DNA of 34,907 bases from an uncultured Campylobacter sp. (GTDB lineage Bacteria; Campylobacterota; Campylobacteria; Campylobacterales; Campylobacteraceae): NCBI RefSeq assembly GCF_905371695.1, contig NZ_CAJPMA010000008.1, positions 1 to 34,907 of the forward strand, given 5' to 3'. The position numbers and the translations under genes are program-made. Positions 18,073 to 26,816 of the stretch are shown in pieces (the stretch's first letter is position 1; each line of letters begins with the position of its first letter). The notes beneath the pieces are model-generated. The model worked only from the letters and a program-made list of their open reading frames with translations. It was not told the DNA's origin and ran no database searches.

Positions 18073-18095
18073 AAAAACCGCGACCGCACGTCGCG
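18073..18095 (-). terminator. probable terminator of the DAHP synthase gene
   Basis: On the minus strand, CGCGAC-GTGCG-GTCGCG forms a 6-base perfect stem followed by G and five T (plus-strand A run at 18073-18077), about 20 bases after the stop at 18114. The stem is short but GC-only except for one pair. Confidence 0.55.
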
Positions 18096-18113
18096 AAGCA
18101 AGATAGAAGCGTT

Positions 18114-19454
18114 TTAAGCCTTACGCAGTAAATCAGAGATCAAAAACGCTAGTTCTAGCGCCTGATCGGCGTTTAGCCTCGGATCGCACTGCGTCTCGTA
18201 CCTGTTAGCTAGATCTCGCTCGCTAAGTTTTAGCGCGCCGCCGGTGCACTCCGTTACGTCTTGGCCCGTCATTTCTAAATGCACGCCGCCGGGGTACGTC
18301 CCTTCCGCGCGGTGAATTTCAAAAAAGCTTCTCACTTCGCTCATAATCTTATCGAATTCGCGCGTTTTATAGCCGTTTGCGGCTTTTACGGTGTTGCCGT
18401 GCATCGGATCGATGCTGTAAAGCATATTTAGTCCTTCGCGTTTTAGCTCGCGCAATATCCGCGGTAGCCGCTCGCCTATCTTATCCGCGCCCATGCGGAT
18501 AATCGCGTTTAGCCTACCCGCTTCGTTTTGCGGATTTAGTTTAGCCGCTAGCGCTATTACGTCTTGCGCGGTCGCGTTAGGACCTACTTTTACGCCGATA
18601 GGGTTTTTTACGCCGCTTAAAAAATGTACGTGCGCGTCGTCCGCCCCGCGCGTGCGCTCGCCGATCCAAAGCATATGCGCCGAGCAGTCGTACCACTCGC
18701 CCGTTAAGCTATCTTGACGCGTCATCGCCTCTTCATACGGTAAAAGCAGCGCTTCGTGCGAAGTATAAAGCGACGTTTGCGTAAGCGTCGGGGCGTTGTC
18801 GCAATTTATGCCGCAAGCCTCCATAAACGCCAGCGTTTTAGTCAGCTCGCCAGCGAGTCTGGCGAATTTTTCGCTAATTTCGGGTTTTTTGACGAAACCC
18901 AAATTCCACTTATGGACCTGATGAAGATCGGCTAATCCGCCCCTAGAAAAGGCGCGCAGCAAGTTCATCGTAGATGCCGATTGATAATACGCCTCGATCA
19001 TTCGTTTAGGATCGGGCACGCGAGCGGCCTCGTTAAATTCAAAGCCGTTTATTATATCGCCGCGATAGCTAGGCAGTCTCACTCCGCCTATCTCTTCAAA
19101 ATCGCTGCTTCTAGGCTTGGCAAACTGCCCGGCGACGCGCCCTACTTTTACTACCGGGCAGCCGCCCGCAAAGGTCATTACGATAGCCATTTGCAAAAGC
19201 ACCTTAAACATATCTCTGATGTTATTGGCGTTAAAATTCGCAAAGCTCTCGGCACAATCTCCGCCTTGAAGCAAAAAGCCCTTTCCTTCGCAAACTTTGG
19301 CGAATTCGGCTTTTAGCTTCCTGGCCTCGCCCGCGAAAACGAGCGGCGGCAGACCTTTTAGCTTCTCTTCGGCATCGTTTAAAGCGCGAGCGTCGGGATA
19401 AATCGGCTGCTGCAAAATTTTAAAATTTCTCCAACTATCGCGGCTCCATTGCAT
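18114..19454 (-). CDS. class II 3-deoxy-7-phosphoheptulonate (DAHP) synthase
   Basis: 446 residues, normal for the class II (plant-type) enzyme. Conserved stretches are [11 protein letters not shown] (about 61-71), [66 protein letters not shown] and [18 protein letters not shown], which include the metal ligands and phosphate-binding residues. It joins phosphoenolpyruvate and erythrose 4-phosphate, the first step of the shikimate pathway. The ATG has ribosome site AAAAGGAT and a TATAAT at 19487-19492. It diverges from rarD with a shared inverted repeat between the promoters. No regulatory ACT domain is visible. Confidence 0.96.
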   Translation of the reverse strand: MQWSRDSWRNFKILQQPIYPDARALNDAEEKLKGLPPLVFAGEARKLKAEFAKVCEGKGFLLQGGDCAESFANFNANNIRDMFKVLLQMAIVMTFAGGCPVVKVGRVAGQFAKPRSSDFEEIGGVRLPSYRGDIINGFEFNEAARVPDPKRMIEAYYQSASTMNLLRAFSRGGLADLHQVHKWNLGFVKKPEISEKFARLAGELTKTLAFMEACGINCDNAPTLTQTSLYTSHEALLLPYEEAMTRQDSLTGEWYDCSAHMLWIGERTRGADDAHVHFLSGVKNPIGVKVGPNATAQDVIALAAKLNPQNEAGRLNAIIRMGADKIGERLPRILRELKREGLNMLYSIDPMHGNTVKAANGYKTREFDKIMSEVRSFFEIHRAEGTYPGGVHLEMTGQDVTECTGGALKLSERDLANRYETQCDPRLNADQALELAFLISDLLRKA

Positions 19455-19486
19455 CTTTTATCCTTTTTAAATTTTTAAAGGACCCG

Positions 19487-19492
19487 ATTATA
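19487..19492 (-). promoter_or_regulatory. -10 box of the DAHP synthase gene
   Basis: TATAAT on the minus strand (in the context TGATATAATCGGG), 32 bases before the start codon. Two copies of CTTAAT at 19503-19514 fall in the spacer or -35 region of this promoter. Confidence 0.65.
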
Positions 19493-19515
19493 TCACTACA
19501 AGCTTAATCTTAATG

Positions 19516-19535
19516 GGTTATTAAACTTAATAACC
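19516..19535. promoter_or_regulatory. candidate operator: perfect inverted repeat between divergent promoters
   Basis: GGTTATTAAACTTAATAACC has 9-base perfect arms and a 2-base centre. It ends one base before the rarD -10 box and covers that promoter's -35 region, and it lies about 24 bases upstream of the DAHP synthase -10 box. A dimeric repressor bound here could shut both promoters. It is not followed by a T run, so a terminator is unlikely. I do not know the regulator. Confidence 0.5.
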
Positions 19536-19536
19536 T

Positions 19537-19542
19537 TATAAT
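19537..19542 (+). promoter_or_regulatory. -10 box of the rarD pair
   Basis: A perfect TATAAT 21 bases upstream of the first rarD start, immediately after the inverted repeat. Confidence 0.62.
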
Positions 19543-19563
19543 TCGCGGTTTTAAAGGTAAGCG

Positions 19564-20460
19564 ATGATACAAAACGACCGACGCTCGCAAGGGGTGTTTT
19601 TAGCGCTATTCGCGTTTATTTCGTGGGGATTTTTTCCGCTATTTTTCGACCTATTTAGCAAAGAAATCAGCGCATACGAAATTTTGCTTCAACGCATAAT
19701 CTGGTCGGTGTTTTTCATGGCGATAGCTATGTTCTTTTTGAAAAAATTTTCAAGCGTAATAAATTTACTAAAACAAAAGCAAAGCCGAAATGCCCTGCTT
19801 TTAAGCGGCTTTTTGATAAGCGTAAACTGGGGAACCTTTATCTACGCCGTAAATAACGGCAAAGTGCTAGAAACCGGACTTGGATATTTTATCAATCCTA
19901 TCGTAAATATCGCGCTGGGATTTTTGCTTTTTAGCGAGCGATTAAGTCCCGCACAAAGACTGGCTACGTTTATCGCCGCAGTCGCTATCGGCGTTCAAAT
20001 TTGGCATTTAGGCGAGCTGCCCGCGGTCGCGCTTGCGCTACCTATATCGTTTGCGCTTTACGGGGCGGTTAGAAAACGCGCGAACGTGCCGGCGTTAGAA
20101 GGGTTATTCGTAGAAACGCTGCTTTTACTTCCGTTTGCGATTTTTTATCTATTTTACCTGCAAGCGCACGGGCAAAACCACTTCGACTTAGGCGCTAACG
20201 GCGCGCTAATGGCGGTTTCAGGAATCGTAACGATTTTACCGCTGCTTGCTTTTAACGCCGCAACCGTGCGCATAAATTTAACCGCGATCGGAATTTTGCA
20301 ATACGTAAGTCCCACGATTAGCGTGCTTTGCGGAGTTTTTATATTTAAAGAGCAGATGGATTTTTATAAAATTTTATCTTTCTCGCTTATTTGGCTAGGA
20401 ATTATCCTAATAGCAAGGGAGCAAATTTCAAAAAGAAAGCCTAAAAATGCGAAATTTTAG
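19564..20460 (+). CDS. rarD: RarD-type EamA transporter, first copy
   Basis: 298 residues with about ten hydrophobic segments in two EamA halves. RarD-type stretches are GVFLALFAFISWGFFPLFF, EILLQRIIWSVFF, SGFLISVNWGTFIYAVNNGKVLETGLGYFINPIVN and LQYVSPTISVLCGVFIFKEQ. The family belongs to drug/metabolite transporters; the natural substrate of RarD is not established. The ATG has an AAAGGTAA site. It overlaps the second copy by 14 bases. Divergence from the first enzyme of aromatic synthesis suggests, without proof, export of a related compound. Confidence 0.92.
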   Translation: MIQNDRRSQGVFLALFAFISWGFFPLFFDLFSKEISAYEILLQRIIWSVFFMAIAMFFLKKFSSVINLLKQKQSRNALLLSGFLISVNWGTFIYAVNNGKVLETGLGYFINPIVNIALGFLLFSERLSPAQRLATFIAAVAIGVQIWHLGELPAVALALPISFALYGAVRKRANVPALEGLFVETLLLLPFAIFYLFYLQAHGQNHFDLGANGALMAVSGIVTILPLLAFNAATVRINLTAIGILQYVSPTISVLCGVFIFKEQMDFYKILSFSLIWLGIILIAREQISKRKPKNAKF

Positions 20461-21337
20461 CGAAGAAAAGATCGGTCTTATTTACGGACTTAGCGCTTTT
20501 ACGCTTTGGGGATTTTTAGTCGTATTTTTTAAGCAATTTAACGGCATAGATCCGTATCAAATCGTCATGCACCGTGTGCTTTGGTCGGTAGTTACGTTGC
20601 TGCCGATCTTAGCGGCGTTTAGGCGGCTTAAAGCGGCGATAAAAATTTTACTCGATTTTAAAACCAGCTTTTGGCTATTTCTAAGCGGCTCGCTGCTGGC
20701 GGCTAGCTGGTGTATCTTTATCTACGCGGTGGATCAAAACCTCGTTTTAGAAGCAAGCCTCGGTAATTTCATAAGCCCGCTGTTTTCGATGTTGATCGGC
20801 TTTTTTATACTCAAAGAAAAAGCTAGCCTAAGCGCGAAATTAGCCGTAGCGATCGTGCTTATAGCCGTCGCCGTGCAGGCCGTAGCTATCGGTTCGCTGC
20901 CGTTTTTAGCGCTGTTTTTAGCCGTCGTCGTGGCGCTTTACGGGCTTATTAGAAAGCAGGTTAAAGTTAGCGCGCTAGAAGGGTTATTCGTCGAAAATTT
21001 GCTGATTTTACCGATCGGGCTTGCTTATTTGGCCCACGTGATAATCTCGGGGCAAAATCGCTTCGATCTAGGCATAAACGGGCTTTTGCTCGCGCTTTGC
21101 GGACCCGTTACCGTCGTACCGCTGCTGCTTTTTACGGCGTCGACTAGGCGCGTAAATTTAAGCGTTATAGGCTATTTGCAATACGTAAACCCGAGCATTT
21201 CAATGGCGCTGGCGGTCTTTATTTACGGCGAAAAGCTGCAAACTTACAAGTTAATATCGTTTTGCTTAATTTGGCTTGCGTTAGCGCTAGTTAGCGCACA
21301 AGGAATTTATGCTTTAAAAAGGAAGAAAAATGAATAA
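20447..21337 (+). CDS. rarD: RarD-type EamA transporter, second copy
   Basis: 296 residues. It aligns over its whole length with the preceding protein (both have SALTxWGF-type openings, ALEGLFVE, FDLGING/FDLGANG, LQYVNPS/LQYVSPT and KLISFxLIWL endings) but differs at many positions, so it is an old tandem duplication. Two EamA halves and about ten membrane segments are intact. The ATG lies 14 bases inside the first copy, and its stop overlaps the next gene by 8 bases. The two products may form a heterodimer or handle different substrates (inference). Confidence 0.92.
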   Translation: MRNFSEEKIGLIYGLSAFTLWGFLVVFFKQFNGIDPYQIVMHRVLWSVVTLLPILAAFRRLKAAIKILLDFKTSFWLFLSGSLLAASWCIFIYAVDQNLVLEASLGNFISPLFSMLIGFFILKEKASLSAKLAVAIVLIAVAVQAVAIGSLPFLALFLAVVVALYGLIRKQVKVSALEGLFVENLLILPIGLAYLAHVIISGQNRFDLGINGLLLALCGPVTVVPLLLFTASTRRVNLSVIGYLQYVNPSISMALAVFIYGEKLQTYKLISFCLIWLALALVSAQGIYALKRKKNE

Positions 21338-21809
21338 CGAAATCGGATTTTACATTGCTCTGGCAGCAGCCGCGGCTATCGTGCTGTATTCGCAAATCGT
21401 AAAATTTACCAAAAAGCTAGACGCCGACGAAGCGGTCGGCGTCGCTAAAACGCCAAAATTTAGCGCTCCCGTACGCGCCGCGCAAAGCCCTGCAAATATA
21501 GAAGCGTATAAGGATTTCGCAGGCGACGTCAGCAATGAGGCAAATAGATTAAAACAAGACGCGCTTTTTTACGACGCGGTATCTCAGAGCGCCGACAAGG
21601 ACGCGTTTTTAGACGAGCTAGAAAGTATAGAAGCTAGGCTAACGAAGCTTAAAACTAACGCTAACGACAAAGACGAAATGGACGCCGAGCTAATTAAAAT
21701 TTTAGACGAAATTCAAAATTTAGTCGAGCGATATTTTAAAGACGCACAGCTCGCAAACGAGCGGATGATGGTAAATCTAGAAAAGAAATTTAAGGCTTTG
21801 GCGGAGTAA
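21330..21809 (+). CDS. small membrane-anchored helical protein, function unknown
   Basis: 159 residues. An N-terminal membrane segment (IGFYIALAAAAAIVLYSQIV, about 5-24) is followed by a linker and two long charged helices (FLDELESIEARLTKLK, ELIKILDEIQNLVERYF) that could form a coiled coil in the cytoplasm. No family recognised. It starts 8 bases inside the second rarD, with an AGGAAG ribosome site, so it is made with the transporters and may be an accessory. Codon use is like its neighbours. Confidence 0.82.
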   Translation: MNNEIGFYIALAAAAAIVLYSQIVKFTKKLDADEAVGVAKTPKFSAPVRAAQSPANIEAYKDFAGDVSNEANRLKQDALFYDAVSQSADKDAFLDELESIEARLTKLKTNANDKDEMDAELIKILDEIQNLVERYFKDAQLANERMMVNLEKKFKALAE

Positions 21810-21847
21810 TCGGTCGGTTATTTTTTACAAAGTAAAGCGTATGCAAT

Positions 21848-21895
21848 GTTTGCGGCCGAAAATTTCAGTCGAAACTCCCGCCTACGGTCGCAAAC
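21848..21895 (+). repeat. long inverted repeat in the gap between two converging genes
   Basis: GTTTGCGGCCG (21848-21858) pairs with CGGTCGCAAAC (21885-21895) over 11 positions with one G-T wobble on the plus strand, enclosing a 26-base loop that holds a small TTTC/GAAA stem. There is no T run after either arm, so it is a poor intrinsic terminator. It may still mark the end of both converging transcripts or be a structured RNA. Confidence 0.45.
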
Positions 21896-21939
21896 GCAGG
21901 CAAGCGGAAGCATTACAAAAGTAAGAAGTCTAGCAAAAA

Positions 21940-22992
21940 TCAAAGCAAAGCTTTTAGCGCCTCTATTCTTTCGTAGCTCTGTTTAATCCTCTCTTTTGAA
22001 ATTTTCCCTTGCGCGACGGCGTCTAAAATATACTGCGTCACGATGTCCGCGGTGCGCTGATTGCCGATTTTAAACTCGTTAAATAACAAAATATCTCCGC
22101 CCGCATTTATAAATTTTACGACCTTCTCGCTCAAAGGATCGTCACCCGAGCCTTTCATCATCATATCGTCGCTTATCACCGCGCCCTCGTAGCCGAGCCC
22201 CTCGCGCAAAAGCCGCGAGATCGCCTTATGCGAGAGCGATGCGGGATTTTGCTCGTCTACGTCTTTTATATAAAGATGGCCAACCATGATAAGCTGCGCG
22301 CGACCAGCGGCTATCATTTGTTTATAGGGCGTGAGCGCCTCTTTGCTTAGCTCTACCGTGCTTTTATCCTTGTGCGAGTCTTGCGCGGAGCCGCCGTGCC
22401 CCGGAAAGTGCTTTAACGTCGTGATCACGCGCTCCTTTTTAAACGCGTCTACGAATATGCCCGCATAAAACGTTACTTTGCTAGCGTTAGGACTAAACGC
22501 TCGCTCTTTGGCGCCGATAATAGGCGACGCGTCGTCGTGCAGGTCTATCACGGGCGCAAAATCCAGATTTACGCCGCACTCGCGCAAATTTTTAGCCATA
22601 TTTGCGTATAGCTCGCTCGTCTGAGCGATATCTAGGCTAGTCGCGACGTCTAGCGCGCTGGGATAATTCGCGCCGAAACTCGCGTCTTTTAGCCGCGAGA
22701 TCTGCCCGCCTTCTTCATCGATCGCGATTAAAATTTTAGGCTGTTTCGATTTTATCGCGGACGTTAGCGCACTTAGCTGCGCTTTATTTTGGATATTTCG
22801 CCCGAGTAAAATTACTCCGCCGAAGCGCCCGTATCCCGCATCGCTTAGCATCGCGCGCACGCTTGCTTCTTTTGCGCTAACGCCGTTAAATCCGATCATT
22901 ATCATCTGCGCCGCCATCTGTCGCAAGCTAACTTCGCTAGCGCCCAAATTTAGCGCCACAAACGATAAAAACGCTAAAATTTTAAGATTCAT
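21940..22992 (-). CDS. exported glycoside hydrolase family 3 protein (beta-N-acetylhexosaminidase type)
   Basis: About 350 residues from the ATG at 22992, which has a GGAGAGA ribosome site and begins a signal peptide (MNLKILAFLSFVALNLGASE). The upstream start at 23130 would add 46 basic residues before the signal and is not favoured. NagZ-type stretches are present: QMIMIGFNG, AIDEEGGQISRL, DFAPVIDL, the catalytic-loop KHFPGHG with SHKDKS after it, MVGHLYI, and the nucleophile strand VISDDMMMKG. The family removes N-acetylglucosamine from peptidoglycan fragments. Classic NagZ is cytoplasmic, whereas a signal peptide places this one in the periplasm. It is a single transcription unit next to gpsA. 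Confidence 0.88.
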   Translation of the reverse strand: MNLKILAFLSFVALNLGASEVSLRQMAAQMIMIGFNGVSAKEASVRAMLSDAGYGRFGGVILLGRNIQNKAQLSALTSAIKSKQPKILIAIDEEGGQISRLKDASFGANYPSALDVATSLDIAQTSELYANMAKNLRECGVNLDFAPVIDLHDDASPIIGAKERAFSPNASKVTFYAGIFVDAFKKERVITTLKHFPGHGGSAQDSHKDKSTVELSKEALTPYKQMIAAGRAQLIMVGHLYIKDVDEQNPASLSHKAISRLLREGLGYEGAVISDDMMMKGSGDDPLSEKVVKFINAGGDILLFNEFKIGNQRTADIVTQYILDAVAQGKISKERIKQSYERIEALKALL

Positions 22993-23196
22993 ATTCTCTC
23001 CGTCTATTTTATTAGCGTGCAAAAACGACAGGCGTTTAAATTGCTCGCGACTTGCGCGTTTTTTAAATTTTACTATGCAAGAATTATCTGACGGCAAATG
23101 AGCGCACCTTATCTTAAAATTCGCGCTCATCTAGCCCTTTGCGACAAAACGGGCGCATTTAGGGCGCGAAATTTTATCGCCGGAGGCGAAAACGCG

Positions 23197-24087
23197 CTAT
23201 TTTTTACTCAACAAGTCGCGCAAACTAGCCTGCGCTTCTTTGCCTCTAAGCATTGCCGCAACCTCGTTTACGATGGGCGAGTAAATGCCTTTTTCGCGCG
23301 AAATTTTCTCAATCGCGTATGCCGTATCTACGCCTTCTGCCGTTTCGCCCAGCTCGGCTAAAATTTGCTCTATCTTTTTGCCCGCGGCCAGCCCCGCGCC
23401 CACTCGGTAGTTGCGAGATAGCGCGCTAGAAGCGGTCAGAAATAGATCCCCGGCGCCACTAAGCCCTAAGAACGTCTCGTCCCGCGCGCCGAAAAATTTG
23501 CCGAACCGCGCCATCTCAACGAGCCCGCGCGAAATGAGGCTTGCTCTGGCGTTATTACCCAAATTCAGCCCGTCGCAAATACCGCCGGCGATCGCGATAA
23601 CGTTTTTATACGCGCCGCACACCTCCGCGCCGACGACGTCGTCGCTGGCGTAAGCTTTGATATAACTCGGAAATAGCGCGGCAAGATCGCGGGCTAGGCC
23701 TAAATTTAGCGAATTTACCACGAGCGCGCACGGCAGTTTGCGCTCGATCTCGCTGGAAAACGTGGGTCCCGAAAGGAAGGCTAAATTTTGCGCGGGAGCA
23801 TAACGCTCGTAGATTTCGTTTAAAAAACGTAAGCTTTTAGTCTCAATGCCCTTGCTGGCGACTAAAATCTTTTGTCCGAAATTTTTGAAATTTTGAGCCA
23901 GCCAAGAATCCGTTGCTTGCGTAGGTATCGCAAATACCAAAATTTCGGCGCTAATCGCTTCGGCGACGCTTACGAAATGCGGCATATCCCGCGGCGTACG
24001 CGAAGCTATGACGCACTCGTTTTCCTCGCCGAGCGCCCCAAAAAGCGCGCTACCCCACTTCCCCGCTCCGATTACCGCTATTTTCAT
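23197..24087 (-). CDS. gpsA: glycerol-3-phosphate dehydrogenase [NAD(P)+] GpsA
   Basis: 296 residues, slightly short of the ~330 typical of GpsA but common in Campylobacter. The NAD-binding loop IAVIGAGKWGSALFGAL opens the protein. Further conserved stretches are SKGIETKSLRF, FLSGPTFSSEI, EVCGAYKNVIAIAGGICDGL (catalytic Lys), LSGAGDLFLTASS and SRNYRVGAGLA. It reduces dihydroxyacetone phosphate to sn-glycerol 3-phosphate for phospholipid synthesis. The ATG has a weak site (AAAGTAG). It lies 403 bases after gatB on the same strand, so co-transcription is uncertain. Confidence 0.95.
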   Translation of the reverse strand: MKIAVIGAGKWGSALFGALGEENECVIASRTPRDMPHFVSVAEAISAEILVFAIPTQATDSWLAQNFKNFGQKILVASKGIETKSLRFLNEIYERYAPAQNLAFLSGPTFSSEIERKLPCALVVNSLNLGLARDLAALFPSYIKAYASDDVVGAEVCGAYKNVIAIAGGICDGLNLGNNARASLISRGLVEMARFGKFFGARDETFLGLSGAGDLFLTASSALSRNYRVGAGLAAGKKIEQILAELGETAEGVDTAYAIEKISREKGIYSPIVNEVAAMLRGKEAQASLRDLLSKK

Positions 24088-24490
24088 TTTTCTACTTTAA
24101 ATTAAATTTGTAAACCGCTTTTAGTCTCGCCGACCCGAACGATCTGGGCGGCAAAACCGCAAGCAATGTCGCGAGATACCGCAAGATCAAGCTAATCTGG
24201 TGCCTGTGCCATCGAATTTCGGCGGGAAGCAGCGCAAATTTGACGAATGGAGATTCGCAAAATTTACGGCTCATACAAATTTGCGTTTCGCATTTATTAC
24301 CCAAACAGACTAACACCGAAAGACGAGTTTTTCTCGCGCGCTAAAATTTGCCGCTAAATTTATCGACTAAATTTCGCCCGTATCCAAAATCATCGACGCT
24401 TAAAGGCTCTAATCCGCTCGAAAAATCAAACTCGGCGCATTTTAGCAAGCGATACCAAGCGGTAAACGCAACGCTAATTTTGGATAAATT
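24088..24490. other. unusually long gene-free gap between gatB and gpsA
   Basis: About 400 bases without a convincing gene in a genome where genes otherwise touch. A minus-strand frame (24092-24316, 74 residues) is open but begins with GTG without a ribosome site, is basic and Cys-rich near its start, and shows no family features. In the gatB frame the 43 codons after the gatB stop are open but offer no good start. A CGAAT-GGAG-ATTCG mini-hairpin lies near 24244. It may hold the remains of a lost gene or a regulatory RNA; no tRNA is seen. Confidence 0.45.
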
Positions 24491-25912
24491 TTACCCCAGT
24501 TTAGCCTTTAAAAGCTCATTTACTTTTGCAGGGTTAAACGCACCCTTACCCTCTTTCATCGTTTGTCCGACGAAAAATCCGAAAAGCTTGTCCTTGCCAC
24601 TTTTGTACTCGGCGACCTTGTCGGCGTTCGCGCTTAAAATTTGATCTATTATCGCTACGATAGCCGAGTCGTCGCTGACCTGCTTTAATCCCAATTTTTC
24701 GATAACGGCGTCCACGCTCACGTCATTTTCCATTAGATAGTCAAGCACCTCTTTTGCCGCCTTGGCGCTTATCGTGCCGTCTTCGATGCGGCGCAAAAGC
24801 TCTATCATCTTAGCCGAATTTACGGGCGATGTCTCGATCGTAGCGCCGTTTTTTAGACGACCCAAAAGCTCGACGATGAGCCATGTTACGGCGAGTTTCG
24901 GCGATATTTTAGCTTCTACGAGTTCCTCAAAATACTTCGCCGTCTCTACACTGCTCGTTAAAATAAGCGCGTCGTCCTCTTTTACGCCAAGCTCGCGCTC
25001 GTATCTAGCGACCTTTTGCTCGGCAAGCTCGGGAATTTTGATCGCTTCGTTATACATCTCTTCAGGAATTTCGACTGGTAGTAGGTCAGGATCGGGGAAA
25101 TATCTATACTCGGCGCTATCTTCTTTGCCTCGCATCGAACGCGTGACCAAATTTACGGTATCAAAAAGGCGCGTTTCTTGATAAACTTCCTCATCGTATT
25201 TGCCGTCTTCCCACGCCGCACTTTGACGCTCGACCTCGTAGTCGATCGCTTTTTGGATAAATCTAAACGAGTTTAAATTTTTAATCTCGACGCGCGTATA
25301 AAGCTTGCTGTCGCCTTTTGGGCGGATACTGACGTTAGCGTCGCAGCGAAAGCTTCCCTCTTGCATATTAGCGTCGCTGATGTTTAAAAATCGCAAAATC
25401 GAGTGCAGTTTTTTTAGGTATGCAACCGCCTCGTCGGAGCTACGCAGATCAGGCTCGCTCACGATCTCAAGCAAAGGCGTGCCGGCGCGGTTTAGATCGA
25501 CTAGACTCTGTCCGCTCTCGTGGATATTTTTGCCAGCGTCTTCTTCAAGGTGTGCGCGAGTGATGCCGATGCGCTTTTTCTCGCCGTTTACATCGATAAA
25601 AAGCTCACCCTTTTCCACTATCGGTATCTCAAACTGCGAAATTTGATAGGCTTTTGGAAGGTCCGGATAAAAGTAGTTTTTACGGTTAAAAACCGAGCGT
25701 TTATTTATGGTTGCATTTACCGCCGCACCGAAGCTTATCGCCTTTCTCACGGCTTCTTTATTTAGTACTGGCAAAGCCCCCGGTAGCGCCAGGCAGGTCG
25801 GACAAACGTGAGTATTTGCCTCATCGCCGAAGCTCGTGGAGCAAGAGCAGAAAATTTTAGTATTCGTATTAAGTTGCGTATGAACTTCAAGTCCAATAAC
25901 GACTTCAAACAT
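24491..25912 (-). CDS. gatB: Asp-tRNA(Asn)/Glu-tRNA(Gln) amidotransferase subunit GatB
   Basis: 473 residues, full length. It opens with [19 protein letters not shown], followed by the zinc-binding cysteines (CSCS and CPTC), then [45 protein letters not shown] and [12 protein letters not shown]. The last ~150 residues are the helical YqeY-type tail ([18 protein letters not shown]). GatB is the kinase/transferase half of the GatCAB enzyme that corrects Glu-tRNA(Gln) and Asp-tRNA(Asn). gatA and gatC are not in the window. The ATG has TTAAAGG before it, and a -10-like TAAAAT lies at 25944-25949. Confidence 0.97.
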   Translation of the reverse strand: MFEVVIGLEVHTQLNTNTKIFCSCSTSFGDEANTHVCPTCLALPGALPVLNKEAVRKAISFGAAVNATINKRSVFNRKNYFYPDLPKAYQISQFEIPIVEKGELFIDVNGEKKRIGITRAHLEEDAGKNIHESGQSLVDLNRAGTPLLEIVSEPDLRSSDEAVAYLKKLHSILRFLNISDANMQEGSFRCDANVSIRPKGDSKLYTRVEIKNLNSFRFIQKAIDYEVERQSAAWEDGKYDEEVYQETRLFDTVNLVTRSMRGKEDSAEYRYFPDPDLLPVEIPEEMYNEAIKIPELAEQKVARYERELGVKEDDALILTSSVETAKYFEELVEAKISPKLAVTWLIVELLGRLKNGATIETSPVNSAKMIELLRRIEDGTISAKAAKEVLDYLMENDVSVDAVIEKLGLKQVSDDSAIVAIIDQILSANADKVAEYKSGKDKLFGFFVGQTMKEGKGAFNPAKVNELLKAKLG

Positions 25913-26007
25913 ATTTAACCTTTAATGCGTAAATTTTGGGCGCATTTTAGCGGTTTTTTCTTTTAACTTATCTAAATTTAAGGATTTCTGAGCGGAAATT
26001 TTGGAGG

Positions 26008-26026
26008 AAAGCCGCGCAAAGGCGGC
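26008..26026 (-). terminator. possible weak terminator after atpB
   Basis: On the minus strand GCCGC and GCGGC (plus coordinates 26022-26026 and 26011-26015) form a 5-base stem with a 6-base loop, followed by TTT, just after the atpB stop. The T run is short, so termination may be incomplete. Confidence 0.35.
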
Positions 26027-26032
26027 CAAATT

Positions 26033-26710
26033 TTAGTGCTCGTCGATAGCGACGGCGCCGGCTAAATAAACATACGTAAGCATCATAAAAATGAACGTTT
26101 GCAACACCGCCATTAAAGTAAGCAGCGCGTATGCCGGAAGCGGAGCGAACCAAGGCGCGAGGGTAAGCATAACGAGCAAAAATAAATCGTCTCCTTTAAT
26201 GTTGCCGAAAAGCCTGAAAGATAGCGATACTACGCGAGATAGGTGCGAGATGATTTCAACCGGAAACATTAGCGGCGCAAGCGCTTTGCTAGGCCCCATA
26301 AAATGACCGAAATATTTAAAAAATCCATTCTTTTTAATACCCTCGAAATGATAGTAAAAAAATACGATAAGCGCCAGCGTTAGCGTCAAATTTAGACTTG
26401 ACGTAGGAGATTCAAACCCCGGGATTATACCGATGGCGTTTGAGAAAAATACTACGAAACCTATCGTAGCCACTAACGGCAAATATTTCCTAGCCAGCTC
26501 TTCGCTACCTAGCGTATCGCGCCCCATCGAGATTACGCCCTGCAAATACGCTTCCACGATATTTTGTAGTCCGCGCGGCACTAGCTGCATCTTACTAGAC
26601 GCGCGCTTTGCGACTGCGATAACGACAATAGCGACTAGCAAAAAGTGAAAAATATATACGAACGTATGGCTGTGATAAATCATATTCGAGAATAAAAATA
26701 GATCTTTCAT
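26033..26710 (-). CDS. atpB: F0F1 ATP synthase subunit a
   Basis: 225 residues with five to six hydrophobic segments. The proton-channel helix [19 protein letters not shown] carries the essential Arg at about residue 166, and the last helix ([18 protein letters not shown]) is conserved. The protein forms the half-channels beside the c-ring in the inner membrane. In Campylobacterota atpB lies apart from the main atp operon, and here too it stands alone between gatB and a TSUP gene. A -10-like TATCAT lies at 26739-26744 on the minus strand. Confidence 0.96.
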   Translation of the reverse strand: MKDLFLFSNMIYHSHTFVYIFHFLLVAIVVIAVAKRASSKMQLVPRGLQNIVEAYLQGVISMGRDTLGSEELARKYLPLVATIGFVVFFSNAIGIIPGFESPTSSLNLTLTLALIVFFYYHFEGIKKNGFFKYFGHFMGPSKALAPLMFPVEIISHLSRVVSLSFRLFGNIKGDDLFLLVMLTLAPWFAPLPAYALLTLMAVLQTFIFMMLTYVYLAGAVAIDEH

Positions 26711-26789
26711 CTTTCAACCTTGTGAAAATTTTTGCGTGATGATAACAAAAAATTAATTAATTCTTTTTTAAGATAAAGCAAAATTTGCT

Positions 26790-26816
26790 AAATTTCGGGG
26801 CTAAAAGCCGAAATTT
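26790..26816 (-). terminator. possible terminator after the TSUP gene
   Basis: AAATTTCGG and CCGAAATTT arms with an inner GGCT/AGCC extension (two-base bulge) form a stable hairpin that starts at the stop codon of the TSUP gene. The T run after it is interrupted, so the call is moderate. Confidence 0.4.

Noticed and set aside
22993..23130. N-terminal extension of the GH3 protein to the upstream ATG
   Set aside because: It would put 46 basic residues before a clear signal peptide; the internal ATG has the good ribosome site.
24092..24316. 74-residue minus-strand frame in the gatB-gpsA gap
   Set aside because: GTG start without a ribosome site, atypical composition, no motif; described under the gene-free gap only.
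24362..24490. Open stretch in the gatB frame directly after the gatB stop (readthrough or small gene)
   Set aside because: No ATG or GTG and only a poorly placed TTG; 43 open codons can arise by chance.
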